DNA of 64,000 nucleotides from Bacillota bacterium. Lineage in GTDB: Bacteria; Bacillota; Clostridia; Lachnospirales; Cellulosilyticaceae. Position numbers and translations under genes: made by a program. The stretch is from contig JAEWMQ010000073.1 in NCBI GenBank assembly GCA_023393125.1, positions 17,398 to 81,397 of the forward strand. The letters are read 5' to 3'. How positions within the stretch are numbered: the first letter of the stretch is position 1; the number at the start of each line of letters is the position of its first letter. Positions 1 to 9,500 of the stretch are shown here, one piece after another. The notes beneath the pieces were generated by a model. That model searched no databases. It was not told the DNA's origin and saw only the letters and a program-made list of their open reading frames with translations.

Positions 1-729
1 GCCTAACTTTTCTGCAAGAGCCACTGACCATTTATTTTGCGCATCCCAGCTTGGATATAAATTTCTATCGATGCATTCTAGAATCAACTTCGCTGCACAG
101 GCATAAGCTAAACCTTTTCTTCTAAACTCCGTCTTTGTATCAATCTCTATTTCTATACCTTCATTATATCTTGTATAAGAAGATGCACCTGCTACTAGCT
201 CTCCTTTGTAAAGAGCAGCTGCTCCTAAGCCCTTTTCTTTATACTCCTCATAATTTTCAAACTGTGAGCATAAGTCCCGTGACCAATCACTGGCCATTGC
301 CTGCTGATAAATGGCTTCATCAATTAATTTAATTTCATAATCTGCTTCAATACTTTCTATTGCTAGTTTAAGCTTTAATGGGTCAAATACGTTTGGCTCT
401 TTTTTAATTGCATATCTCGTGATTCTTTTGGCGTGATTCCCGTAGGCTTCGTCAATAAGTTTGGCCCATGCTTCATTTTGTGGCACCATAATAATAAATT
501 GGGACTTTGACTTATGTGGATTATGAAGTACTAATTCTAACTGAGGTTGCCCTGCTAAAAAACAAAAATCTGCAATAACAATCTGCGCAGCTGTAGGCTG
601 CTCTATACGATCTGCAAATACACTTCCCATACATTCTTGAAGAGCTGACCAAATTAAAGTTTCATTCCAGCCTTCAAAAAAATGGGCTACTTTTCTTAAA
701 TGTTCTCCTGTTACTGGACATACTGACAT
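1..729 (-). CDS. GNAT-family acetyltransferase, C-terminus outside the window
   Basis: An open frame runs from an ATG at 729 to the window edge (243 codons, no stop). A GGGAG ribosome binding site lies about 8 bases upstream of the ATG. The later part reads like the acetyl-CoA binding core of GNAT proteins: a self-evaluation strand (LVAGASSYTRY), then EIEIDTKTEFRRKGLAYACA, matching the R/Q-x-x-G-x-A/G loop, then a helix of the kind that follows it. The N-terminal half, with its substrate-side fold, resembles the longer GNAT group near zwittermicin-resistance-like acetyltransferases, but the substrate cannot be told. It stands alone, transcribed away from the repeat element that follows. Family call fairly sure, function open. 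Confidence 0.75.
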   Translation of the reverse strand, partial: MSVCPVTGEHLRKVAHFFEGWNETLIWSALQECMGSVFADRIEQPTAAQIVIADFCFLAGQPQLELVLHNPHKSKSQFIIMVPQNEAWAKLIDEAYGNHAKRITRYAIKKEPNVFDPLKLKLAIESIEADYEIKLIDEAIYQQAMASDWSRDLCSQFENYEEYKEKGLGAAALYKGELVAGASSYTRYNEGIEIEIDTKTEFRRKGLAYACAAKLILECIDRNLYPSWDAQNKWSVALAEKLG

Positions 730-813
730 TACTTTTCTCCCTTCATATATGCGCTAATACTATTATAGCCTAACATACTACGCCTTTCATTAAAGCAAAT
801 AGAAATTTGCCTA

Positions 814-1455
814 GGAGTTTATGAGGAAGGCTGCTGGGAGGAAATGAGAGGAGAAGGGCTATCTTCCAGTGTTCCGGTTCAAATTTTTTGAGACACTAGG
901 TTCACTTATTTGGATGAACGCACGAAAACTCCCGCTGGTCAAACACTCGTGCTAAAACCCATCCAAAACGTTCGCCAACTGCCTCTAAAAAATTCTCCCA
1001 AGTCACCCTTCCAGATATCCCTCCTCCTCTCATTTCTGCCGACCGTTATTAAGCTCATAAACGCTCCTGACAGTAAAGCGTCGTGAGTAAAATATAATGG
1101 TGTTTTAAACTTATAAGCCAGTCTATCATATCTCGTTCCAGCAATAATAACGTATAGAGATCAGCAACTCATGATAAAGGTTTAGCTTCGTTCTCTCCTC
1201 ATTCACAATAATGCATAAAGCTTCTTAGTAGTTTATTCTTGTAAAACAGTAGCTGTGTAGGGAGACTAGTGGACTTGCTGGAAGAGGCCTTGGAGCAGAG
1301 CTTAGAAACTCTTAATGAAGTAATCCTTATGGATTTTAGGGTGAGTGTCTGAGCGTAGCGAGTTTTCACCCGTTCATACGGATTACGAATTTAGAGTTTC
1401 TTAGCGGAGTGAGATAGCAGCTGGAAGCAAGTACACTAGTCGGACTACATAGCGG
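814..1455. repeat. Dispersed long foldback repeat, copy A (two large imperfect hairpins)
   Basis: This 640-base stretch has no convincing gene and is closely matched, in the same orientation, by 63457 to the window end. It contains two successive foldbacks. The first runs from about 814 to 1066: GAGTTTATGAG pairs with CTCATAAACGCTC, GAAATGAGAGG with CCTCTCATTTC, TTTGGATG with CATCCAAA and GCACGA with TCGTGC. The second runs from about 1249 to 1455: AGCTGTGTAG pairs with CTACATAGC, GACTAGTG with CACTAGTC, GTAATCCTTATG with CATACGGATTAC and GGGTGA with TCACCC. About 180 bases separate them. It may be a MITE-like mobile element or a structured RNA. No transposase is inside and I could not identify clean target-site duplications. 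Confidence 0.8.
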
Positions 1456-1508
1456 CAGTTTAACTTTATGTACTATTATTCAAATTTCTATTTTGTTAGC
1501 CTTTAAGA

Positions 1509-2801
1509 CTATATAATATGCTTTTGCCTCGCTGCTTTAATCCATAAAGGAAACTCATTAAGGAGTTTATTATACAACGCCTCATCTGATAATTGCTTAA
1601 TATTATCTAATGAAAAGAAATTGACATTATCTACAATGCGATTTTCTATAGTATCTAATTTTTCCAGAATGCCATAATTCTTACCACCGATACCTACAAA
1701 CTGCCAAAATATTGGATAAGCTGATGCTTCTATAATCATTTGCTTAATCTTAGCACTGTTATGAACCCCACCATCACTAATAAAAATAACATAAGCAGGA
1801 ACTTTACTTGTTTTATAGGTATTAATAACATCTCTTAAGACAGGTACTTCATTATTACAGCCGCCAACATTCCATCTTTTCCAGCCTCCAGCTTCTGTTT
1901 CTACATAATCCTTAATATTATCTATAGTAATAGAAGTTAGCCGTCTATACTCATCTGCAAAGGTCCATACATCTAACTCTCTATCATCATCAAACATTAA
2001 TGCTAACGGTAGTACTCTATCAAAAATCTTTTGTACATCACCATTTCTATACTGATGATTCATGGAGCCTGAACGGTCAATAACCAGTGCTACTCTAGCA
2101 ATTTCCTCTAATAAACCTTTCTTTTCTAAAGAAACAGTTGCCTTTTTAGTTAAATCAATCAGATAAGGGGACTTTTCTAAAACAATTTTCTGTACTTCTT
2201 CTGCTTTTGTTAAAGAAACTTTCTTTGTTTCTGACTTAGTAGGAGTCACCTGTGCTATGCTTGTTGGCTGCACATCATTTTCTTCACCACCATAATGCTT
2301 AAGTAGTACACTTAACCCACCGTCAAAACCTCTGGCAATAAAATTCATTCGCCATAGGTGATCTTTTTCGTAAATCTCTGCTAATATCAGTGCCTTCTCT
2401 TTTTGATATTCTGTTCCCTCAAAGGCAAACACACCAATCTCTTGACTACCTTCATATAATCGCAGTTCACCTTGTTTCATATTCCCCATTGTTACATTGC
2501 CATCAATAGCTACTGCTATGACTATCTTTTTAATGGTACTTGGTAACTTTGAAAAATCAATCAGAAAACGACTATTTTCTGCCCCCACTTCCTTTAGCTT
2601 TTGTATGCTACCTTCTGGTGCACATAGCTGATTATAAAAAATAAAATAGCGGTCATCTACAATTTGGTCTGCTTCATTAACGCCAAAACAAACCATATCT
2701 AATGCTGTATGTACTTGCATATTAATGCTTGTACCGATTATTAACTGAGATTGCTTTATTAACTCTTGCACCTTTACCTTTTGTCCCCTAATCCATTTCA
2801 T
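1509..2801 (-). CDS. TerD-domain / von Willebrand A fusion protein (TerF-like)
   Basis: 430 residues. The first roughly 190 form a TerD (tellurium-resistance/stress) domain: an N-terminal basic strand, then the FLIDFSKLP and IVIAVAIDGN segments, then a conserved GELRLYEG and EKDHLWRMNFIARGFDGGL tail. A linker leads to a VWA domain (about 235-430) with the MIDAS motif DRSGSMN and a second acidic site in ISDGG. This order is that of TerF-like TerD-VWA proteins, which are thought to be calcium-binding cytoplasmic scaffolds in stress or phage-related responses. It lies just downstream of the AAA / metallopeptidase-VWA operon but behind a terminator, so it may have its own promoter or rely on read-through. 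Domain calls secure, cellular role inferred. Confidence 0.85.
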   Translation of the reverse strand: MKWIRGQKVKVQELIKQSQLIIGTSINMQVHTALDMVCFGVNEADQIVDDRYFIFYNQLCAPEGSIQKLKEVGAENSRFLIDFSKLPSTIKKIVIAVAIDGNVTMGNMKQGELRLYEGSQEIGVFAFEGTEYQKEKALILAEIYEKDHLWRMNFIARGFDGGLSVLLKHYGGEENDVQPTSIAQVTPTKSETKKVSLTKAEEVQKIVLEKSPYLIDLTKKATVSLEKKGLLEEIARVALVIDRSGSMNHQYRNGDVQKIFDRVLPLALMFDDDRELDVWTFADEYRRLTSITIDNIKDYVETEAGGWKRWNVGGCNNEVPVLRDVINTYKTSKVPAYVIFISDGGVHNSAKIKQMIIEASAYPIFWQFVGIGGKNYGILEKLDTIENRIVDNVNFFSLDNIKQLSDEALYNKLLNEFPLWIKAARQKHII

Positions 2802-2826
2802 AGCTTAACTCCCCCTTTAACTATAA

Positions 2827-2866
2827 CAAAAAATCCTTGAGCTATTTATGAATCTGCTCAAGGATT
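2827..2866 (-). terminator. Rho-independent terminator of the AAA/VWA operon
   Basis: Perfect 11-bp stem (AATCCTTGAGC / GCTCAAGGATT, 13-base loop) followed on the minus strand by a run of six T. It lies between the metallopeptidase-VWA gene and the TerD-VWA gene. Confidence 0.8.
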
Positions 2867-2914
2867 AGTCTTATTTAATTTCATTATATACTTCTCAATG
2901 AGTATTGTACACTC

Positions 2915-4324
2915 CTAAATAGTCGGTGCTTGATTATTCATGGAATACCCATCACTTCTCACATCACTCATTTCTAGTGCAAGATCTTTCACTTCTATCT
3001 TCTTAAGTTTTTTGACTGCTCCATAAGGTTCTTTTAGTGAAAGCTCATCACCTCTTCCTGAGATGACCCATAGGACTTTATACCCTCTAGGGATAACCTT
3101 TAGCTGATTCTCACCTTTGCCGTCAGTGAAATAAATGAGTAAATTAATCTTTCTCTTATTGGCATAGTCAAAAACAGGTGTAAACCTAGTTCCTCCTCCT
3201 ATAGCCACTCGCTCTTTTATATCTTTAGTAGATTTTACTTTATAAGCACGTCTGACTTCACTATCACATTCAATAAGAGTGATTTCATGATTATAGTTTT
3301 TAACGATATGAAGTACTTCCTGAACAGCTTGTTTAAATTCTTCATTACTAATACTACCACTTATATCTAGGGCTACCGCTATTTCTGCTTTATGGCTCCT
3401 TAGATTACCTCTTAAATCTAGTCTTTCTGGTTGTCTTCTGCTTCGCCTTGTGATGACCTTCTTTTTATTACTTTCAACGGTTCCCATTAATTGGCTTAGA
3501 TATAAATTCCAAGGCAGCTCCCCTTTGCTATTTCTAAGAGCTGCAATCATATCTTCTAAATAAGCCGGAATTCCCCCTTTGAGTGCATTATTAATGAATT
3601 TCTCTGTGAATTCTCTTATGGTTTTCTCATCTATCTCATCAGACTCTTCCCATATATCATGTGTCTTCTCTGGATCATACTTCGTTTTTAAATCCTCGTT
3701 TTGAGGGATATCGTTTTCTTCTCCCTCTTCATCTTCCTCTTGCAAATTAAGTTCTATTTGAATTTTATCCACATAATACTCAAAAGTTTCATAGGGTTTT
3801 AATTTTAAATCATAATGTAAGTTAACTGACTCCAAAGTAGTCGCATAAGGTGGTAAATAGTCTAGAAATTGATTAACTACCACATCCATGGCCATATTAA
3901 TAGCTAATGTACTATACTTATCCTCTAATGCTTTTACTCTTATTAAATGCCTAGAAATAATATGAAGAATCTCATGCTTAATCGTACTTTCCATTTGCTT
4001 AAGTGTAAGTGTTAAGAAAATAATAGGATTAAAATAAATCACATACTTGGCCCCTTTGAAATTCACACCAGTCGGGCTACTGATATCCACCCTCAGCTCT
4101 CTTCCCATTTGAATTAAAAAATAGCCATAGAAATCTTCTTTTTCTTGCATTAAGCTTAGACTTACTTGATTCACAAGGTTAAAGAACTCATTTTTAAAAT
4201 CCGAAGGCCAATCGATTTCCAATTTGTCTCCTGCACGATTTGCCTTTAGCATGGCTGCTGCCTGAACAGTTTCACCTGCTTTTTCATAAAGCTTTTTTAC
4301 CTGATTATTAAAACGACTCTCCAC
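2915..4324 (-). CDS. DUF2201-type putative metallopeptidase with C-terminal VWA-like domain
   Basis: 469 residues. The N-terminal part carries a zinc-metallopeptidase-like HEILH motif (residues about 117-121, in TIKHEILHIISRH) followed by the conserved NMAMDVVVNQ helix, as in the DUF2201 N-terminal domain. An acidic, probably unstructured stretch follows around 195-215. The C-terminal part is VWA-like: MIDAS DISGSIS, a GGGTRF loop and FTDG. The family is nearly always paired with a MoxR-like AAA ATPase, and that gene lies 3 bases upstream here. The pair is believed to act as a chaperone or metal-loading machine; the substrate is not known. No signal peptide, so cytoplasmic. Confidence 0.85.
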   Translation of the reverse strand: MESRFNNQVKKLYEKAGETVQAAAMLKANRAGDKLEIDWPSDFKNEFFNLVNQVSLSLMQEKEDFYGYFLIQMGRELRVDISSPTGVNFKGAKYVIYFNPIIFLTLTLKQMESTIKHEILHIISRHLIRVKALEDKYSTLAINMAMDVVVNQFLDYLPPYATTLESVNLHYDLKLKPYETFEYYVDKIQIELNLQEEDEEGEENDIPQNEDLKTKYDPEKTHDIWEESDEIDEKTIREFTEKFINNALKGGIPAYLEDMIAALRNSKGELPWNLYLSQLMGTVESNKKKVITRRSRRQPERLDLRGNLRSHKAEIAVALDISGSISNEEFKQAVQEVLHIVKNYNHEITLIECDSEVRRAYKVKSTKDIKERVAIGGGTRFTPVFDYANKRKINLLIYFTDGKGENQLKVIPRGYKVLWVISGRGDELSLKEPYGAVKKLKKIEVKDLALEMSDVRSDGYSMNNQAPTI

Positions 4325-4327
4325 TAG

Positions 4328-5458
4328 CTACCCCCTTATTAAGCTATAAGCTGCAAAGTAGCCTTCTATAAAGGCCTCATTTTCTAAAGCATTTTTATAT
4401 ACTTCTACATAGCTCTCTTTCATATCCTTCATGATCCCTACCATCAAATCTACTGGATAAGCTTTTAAGAACGCCATGAATCTATCCATTATCTCATTTG
4501 CCTCTACTGGTTGCTGCTTCATTGTTAATTCTAGCTGTTTTAAAATATTCATAGCTGATAAATAAAGTCTTGTATGACTTTCATTTTTAATTCTTTCCAC
4601 TAAAGCCTCGCTCATCTTTTCCCCTGAAAACACATCTTCATAGTTAATCAGTGGTTTATGATCAGCTTCAATAAAGCTTAAAAACTCCTCTGCAATCACT
4701 TTACCTACATTTCCCTTAATGACATTTAAAAACACAGCTCTTGGAATGGTTTCTTTTTGCTCCTTATAAATGCGATAACTCTTAGAGATTCTTTCATAGC
4801 TTCTTGGTGTTGCTCTAATATCATCTTCATTCTTTTTATTTAAATACTCTGGAAAGGTTGAAATAAATCCTATTACTTTTTCTTCAATACCTGTATCAAT
4901 TGCCCATTTAAGCCACTGCACATGATCACTTTCCATGTTTAACCACACAAATCGATTTTCTTGCGCAGGATCCATGTCAACCACTTGATAATCAAAATCC
5001 GAGCCATATTTACTAGATGGATTCATAGCTGCTAATATCTTAACTTTTTCATTTAACTGATAGCCATTGATTTCTCTGTTTAATATTAAGTTCATCAGTT
5101 CTTGTTGGACTGTATGCTCACAGCGATTAATCTCATCTATAAATAAAAGTACCTGATGACCTTTAGCCACTTCTTCGTCTATTTCTCTTAATTTATGATG
5201 AACAGCATAAACCGTCATTTTCTTTTCTACCTGATGCTCCGCATCACTAGTTTTGTTATATGCTTCTATGGTTGGAAGACCACCTATCTCCCCTTCTTTT
5301 AGGAGATTACCATCAATAACCACTAAATGCCAGCCTTTCTCCTTAGCAAGTGCCTTGGCTAAGGCTGTTTTTCCTATACCACTTTCTCCTACCACTAAAG
5401 GTACTTCCCCTGTCTCTAATACTAAGTTTACACTTTGTAATGTCTCTCTAAAATTCAT
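4328..5458 (-). CDS. MoxR-like AAA+ ATPase
   Basis: 376 residues. Walker A is GESGIGKTAL (about 24-33), Walker B is LLFIDEINR, and the sensor-1 segment is KILAAMNPSS, the usual order of the MoxR/dynein-like AAA branch. The C-terminal half is helical, as expected for a lid plus partner-binding region. It is 12 bases downstream of the DUF4116 gene and 3 bases upstream of the metallopeptidase-VWA gene, so the three are co-transcribed. The AAA protein probably remodels a client brought by the VWA partner. Family secure, client unknown. Confidence 0.88.
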   Translation of the reverse strand: MNFRETLQSVNLVLETGEVPLVVGESGIGKTALAKALAKEKGWHLVVIDGNLLKEGEIGGLPTIEAYNKTSDAEHQVEKKMTVYAVHHKLREIDEEVAKGHQVLLFIDEINRCEHTVQQELMNLILNREINGYQLNEKVKILAAMNPSSKYGSDFDYQVVDMDPAQENRFVWLNMESDHVQWLKWAIDTGIEEKVIGFISTFPEYLNKKNEDDIRATPRSYERISKSYRIYKEQKETIPRAVFLNVIKGNVGKVIAEEFLSFIEADHKPLINYEDVFSGEKMSEALVERIKNESHTRLYLSAMNILKQLELTMKQQPVEANEIMDRFMAFLKAYPVDLMVGIMKDMKESYVEVYKNALENEAFIEGYFAAYSLIRG

Positions 5459-5470
5459 GTTGTCCCTCCT

Positions 5471-6274
5471 CTATAGTCTTTTTAGTTTTTCATCGACTGC
5501 TATTTTCTTAGCTTTTTGACTACCATATTTATAAATTAATAGCATTTTATCCATACCCTCAGTTATACAATATTTATCAATGGTACTACAATTTAAAAAG
5601 TCTCTTACATATTTTTCTTCAACTTCTTCTTTTGATAATACTTCTTTTAATACCTCTTCTAGATCTTCTCTTCTTATGTCTTTTACAATATACTTAATCA
5701 CTAAGATATTAATCTTTAACAATTCTAACCTTTTTTGCTGGTCTAAAGAGGTGATAAAGCCAATAGCTGCCTCATTTTGTTTAATGGCTAATCTTTCTAT
5801 TTGAGGACTAGGCTTATGGATATATCTAAGTGCATCGTAACTTACTTTTACTGCTTCTTCTTGTACGCTTTCATCAGGTTCCTTAATATATTTAATTGCA
5901 TCGTAGTTTTTTCTAACTGCTAATAATTGCAATTCTATACTAGGATTCTTAACGTATTGTATAGCCCAGCCAGCTTGATTAATGGCTAATTTTAAAACCT
6001 GATCCGTTGGATTTTTAATATACTCCAAGATGTTCCAGCCCTTATTAACCGCCTTAATCATCATTTCTTCTGTTGGCTCTTTTACAAATTTGATTGCCCT
6101 AGGATTACTACCCACGGCTCTCTCTTCCATCTCTCTTGTGGGCTCTTTTATATATTCTAACACTAGCCCGTCCTTTTTAAGAGCTAATAACTTCATTTCA
6201 TCTGTGGGATTAGGAATCATTTTAATAATAGAAGGATTGGCTTCTATTGCTTTTATATATTTTTCTTCTTCCAT
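5471..6274 (-). CDS. DUF4116-type helical repeat protein
   Basis: 267 residues made mostly of 7-8 repeats of about 24 residues, each with a pattern like EPTxEMxxxAVxxNxxAIxYIKNP, typical of DUF4116 repeats (alternating helix pairs, likely a protein-interaction solenoid). The repeats become less regular after about residue 190. It is the first gene of the operon, 12 bases before the MoxR-like ATPase, so it may be an adaptor for that machine. An AAGGAAAG ribosome site precedes the ATG. No catalytic motif seen. Confidence 0.8.
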   Translation of the reverse strand: MEEEKYIKAIEANPSIIKMIPNPTDEMKLLALKKDGLVLEYIKEPTREMEERAVGSNPRAIKFVKEPTEEMMIKAVNKGWNILEYIKNPTDQVLKLAINQAGWAIQYVKNPSIELQLLAVRKNYDAIKYIKEPDESVQEEAVKVSYDALRYIHKPSPQIERLAIKQNEAAIGFITSLDQQKRLELLKINILVIKYIVKDIRREDLEEVLKEVLSKEEVEEKYVRDFLNCSTIDKYCITEGMDKMLLIYKYGSQKAKKIAVDEKLKRL

Positions 6275-6307
6275 GATCTTTCCTTCTCTCTATTACTTTA
6301 TCTAAAT

Positions 6308-6353
6308 GAAAAACCCACGAATTCTAACTAGCGGGTCAGAAATTCGTAGGTTT
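6308..6353 (-). terminator. Rho-independent terminator of metH
   Basis: Minus-strand stem AAACCTACGAATT...AATTCGTGGGTTT with T residues after it, about 170 bases beyond the metH stop. Confidence 0.7.
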
Positions 6354-6365
6354 CTCTATGATATT

Positions 6366-6382
6366 GTCCTAATCATTAGGAC
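6366..6382. promoter_or_regulatory. Perfect palindrome upstream of the DUF4116/AAA/VWA operon
   Basis: GTCCTAAT-C-ATTAGGAC is a perfect 8+1+8 dyad about 90 bases upstream of the first gene of the Ter-type operon. Its length and symmetry suit a homodimeric repressor site. No cognate regulator is encoded nearby, so this is inference. Confidence 0.4.
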
Positions 6383-6521
6383 CTTTACATTTTACTCAAA
6401 TTACTTATTACTGCTAGTGTATTTCACTGCCGTTTATATTTTAAATTGTTTTTATCAAAATTGATTATTATATGATTCTATTATACCTTTATTTCGGCAT
6501 GAATGAAATAGCTCTTTATAA

Positions 6522-9500
6522 CTACTTATCATAAGCCAAATAACGTGCTAACCTTTTTTCAACTACTTCTGTACTTAGCTGACACCTTCTAGCATAATCT
6601 TCTACTTGATCTTTATCTAATAGCATAGCATCAAAGTACTTCGCATCTTCTGAGGCAAAGTATAAGCCACATACAGAAGAAACAGGGTTCATCATAAAGC
6701 TTTCTGTTAAACTTACACCCGTTATCTTTTCTCCCTCTAATAAATCAAAAAGCTTCTCCATCTGGCTTTGATCTATTAAACAAGGATAGCCAAAAGCTGG
6801 CCTAATACCTCTATATTTTCCCTTTAATAAATCTTTCATCTCTAGCTGCTCATCCTTAGCATAGCCCCAATAGTTCTGGCGTGTCTCTTCATGAAGCTTT
6901 TCTGCAAAGGCTTCTGCTAAACGGTCACATAGCAACTTAACCATAATAGCCCCATATTCATCTCCCTTGGCTTTAAGCTCACTTGCATATGCTTCGGCAC
7001 CTAAGCCTGCTGTTACAATAAAGCCGCCTATATAATCCTCTTTGCCTAATGCTTTAGGACTGATGAAATCTGATAAACACAAATAATGCTCTTGATTTTG
7101 TACTTTTTGTTGTCTGATACAATTAAAAGTCGCCGCCAGTGTGCCATCTTCATCATAAAGCTCTATGTCATCTCCTACTGAATTTGCTTTAAAAAAGCCT
7201 ATCACACCTTTTAAATCCACTAGCTGCTTAGCTTCTAATAAGTCTAGCATTTTATTGGCGTCATCTAATAGCCTGCGTGCTTCATCACCATATACCTCAT
7301 CTTCTAAAATAGCAGGATATAACTTTTTCATCTCCCACCCAATAAAGAAGAAGGTCCAGTCAATATAAGGCCTTAACTCACTAATAGTGTAGTGATGAAT
7401 GGCTTTAGTTCCTGTAAAGCTTGGCTCAGCTATTTCCCTATGTGTCCAATCAATCGGTAACTTTTTACTTCTTGCTTCTTCTAAACTTATACGTTTTTTA
7501 GGTACCTTTTCATAGCTTTGCCTTTTTTCTTCATATTCTTTTTTAATCTCAGCAACAAAAGTCTCCTTTTCTTCGCCTAAAAGTTTTTTACAAATTTCTA
7601 CTGTTTTAGAGGCATCATAACCATACACTGTTGAACCACTATAATGAGGAGCAATTTTTAAAGCCGTATGAAGCTTAGAAGTTGTTGCACCTCCTATAAT
7701 AAGAGGAAGTGTCATCCCTCTTCTTTCCATCTCTGTAGCTACATGAGCCATTTCATCTAAAGAAGGGGTTATTAAACCACTTAAACCAATAATATCTACC
7801 TTTTCTTTAATGGCTGTATCTAAAATCGTTTCACAAGGCGTCATTACACCCAGGTCTATAATCTCAAAGTTATTACAAGCTAGAACAACCCCTACAATAT
7901 TCTTGCCAATATCGTGAACATCGCCCTTAACTGTTGCAAGTAAGATTTTCCCTGCCTTATGAGATGCCCCTTCTTCTTTATCTTTTTCAATATAAGGTAG
8001 TAAAAATCCTACTGCTTTTTTCATCACACGTGCTGATTTAACCACTTGTGGAAGGAACATTTTGCCTTCTCCAAATAAATCACCTACTCTGCTCATCCCT
8101 GCCATTAATGGTCCCTCTATAATGTGTAAAGCTTTAGGATAAATCTTAACAGCTTCTGCTAAGTCTTCTTCTATAAACTCAGTAATACCTTTAACTAAAG
8201 CATAACTTAATCTTTCATCTAATTGGCCTTCTCGCCACTTAACTTGCCCAGTACTTACCTGACTGCCATCTTGTCTATAGCTTTCAGCCTGGTCTAATAA
8301 TCTTTCCGCTGCATCTTCCCTTTTATTAAGTACCACATCTTCTACAAGTTCAAGTAAGTCTTTTGGAATATCATCGTATATCTGAATCATGCCTGGGTTA
8401 ACAATCCCCATATCCATTCCTGCTTCAATAGCATGATATAAAAAGACAGAATGCATCGCTTCTCTTATGGTATTATTCCCTCTAAAAGAAAAGGATAAGT
8501 TAGAAACACCACCTGAAACTTTGGCATAAGGTAAGTGTTCCTTAATCCACCTAGTCGCCTGTATGTAATCAACGGCGTAGTTATTATGTTCTTCCATCCC
8601 TGTGGCAATAGCTAAAATATTAGGGTCAAATATGATATCTTGAGGTGGGAAATGAAGCTCCTCCACTAATAATCGATACGCTCTTTCACATATTTCTATT
8701 TTTCTTTTAAAAGTATCAGCTTGCCCTTTCTCGTCAAAAGCCATGACAACTACAGCAGCGCCAAAGGCTTTAACTACTTTGGCATGTTCTAGAAATTCTG
8801 TTTCTCCATTTTTTAAAGAAATAGAATTAACAATAGGCTTACCTTGAATACTTTTTAGTCCAGCTTCTATAACTGACCACTTAGAAGAATCTATCATAAT
8901 AGGCCTTGAGGCAATATCAGGTTCTGAGGCAATCAGCTTTAGAAAATAGGCCATTTCCTCTTCACTATTTAAAAGACCATCGTCAAAATTAACATCTATT
9001 ATTTGAGCGCCATTTTCCACTTGTTCTTTTGCAATTGACAATGCTTCCTCATATTTCTTTTCACGAATCAGCCTTGCAAACTTGGCAGAACCTGCTACAT
9101 TAGTTCTTTCACCAATGTTAATAAAGTTATTAGCCTTATGACTCTTTACCATCTCCAAACCACAATAGATGCTTTCTTTAGGTAAATCAGGAATAACCCT
9201 TGGTTTTATGCCCGCCACGCACTCGGCAATGGCCGCAATATGCTCTGATGTGGTACCACAACAACCACCTACTATATTGACATATTGCCCTTCGGCCAGT
9301 TCTCTAATATATTTAGCAGTCATCTTGGGATCTTCATCATATTCTCCTAAAACATTAGGTAAGCCTGCATTAGGATACACTGAGACGTATAAGTCTTGCG
9401 TTTTAGAAAGTTCTTTAATAAAAGGAATTAAATCAGCCCCACCAAAAGAACAGTTTAATCCTACAGAAATAACATGTTCATGTCTAATAGACTGAGCAAA

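Noticed and set aside
814..1455. The repeat as a known large RNA (OLE, ROOL, GOLLD, HEARO) or group II intron
   Set aside because: None of the motifs I know for these are visible, and there is no reverse transcriptase or transposase inside.
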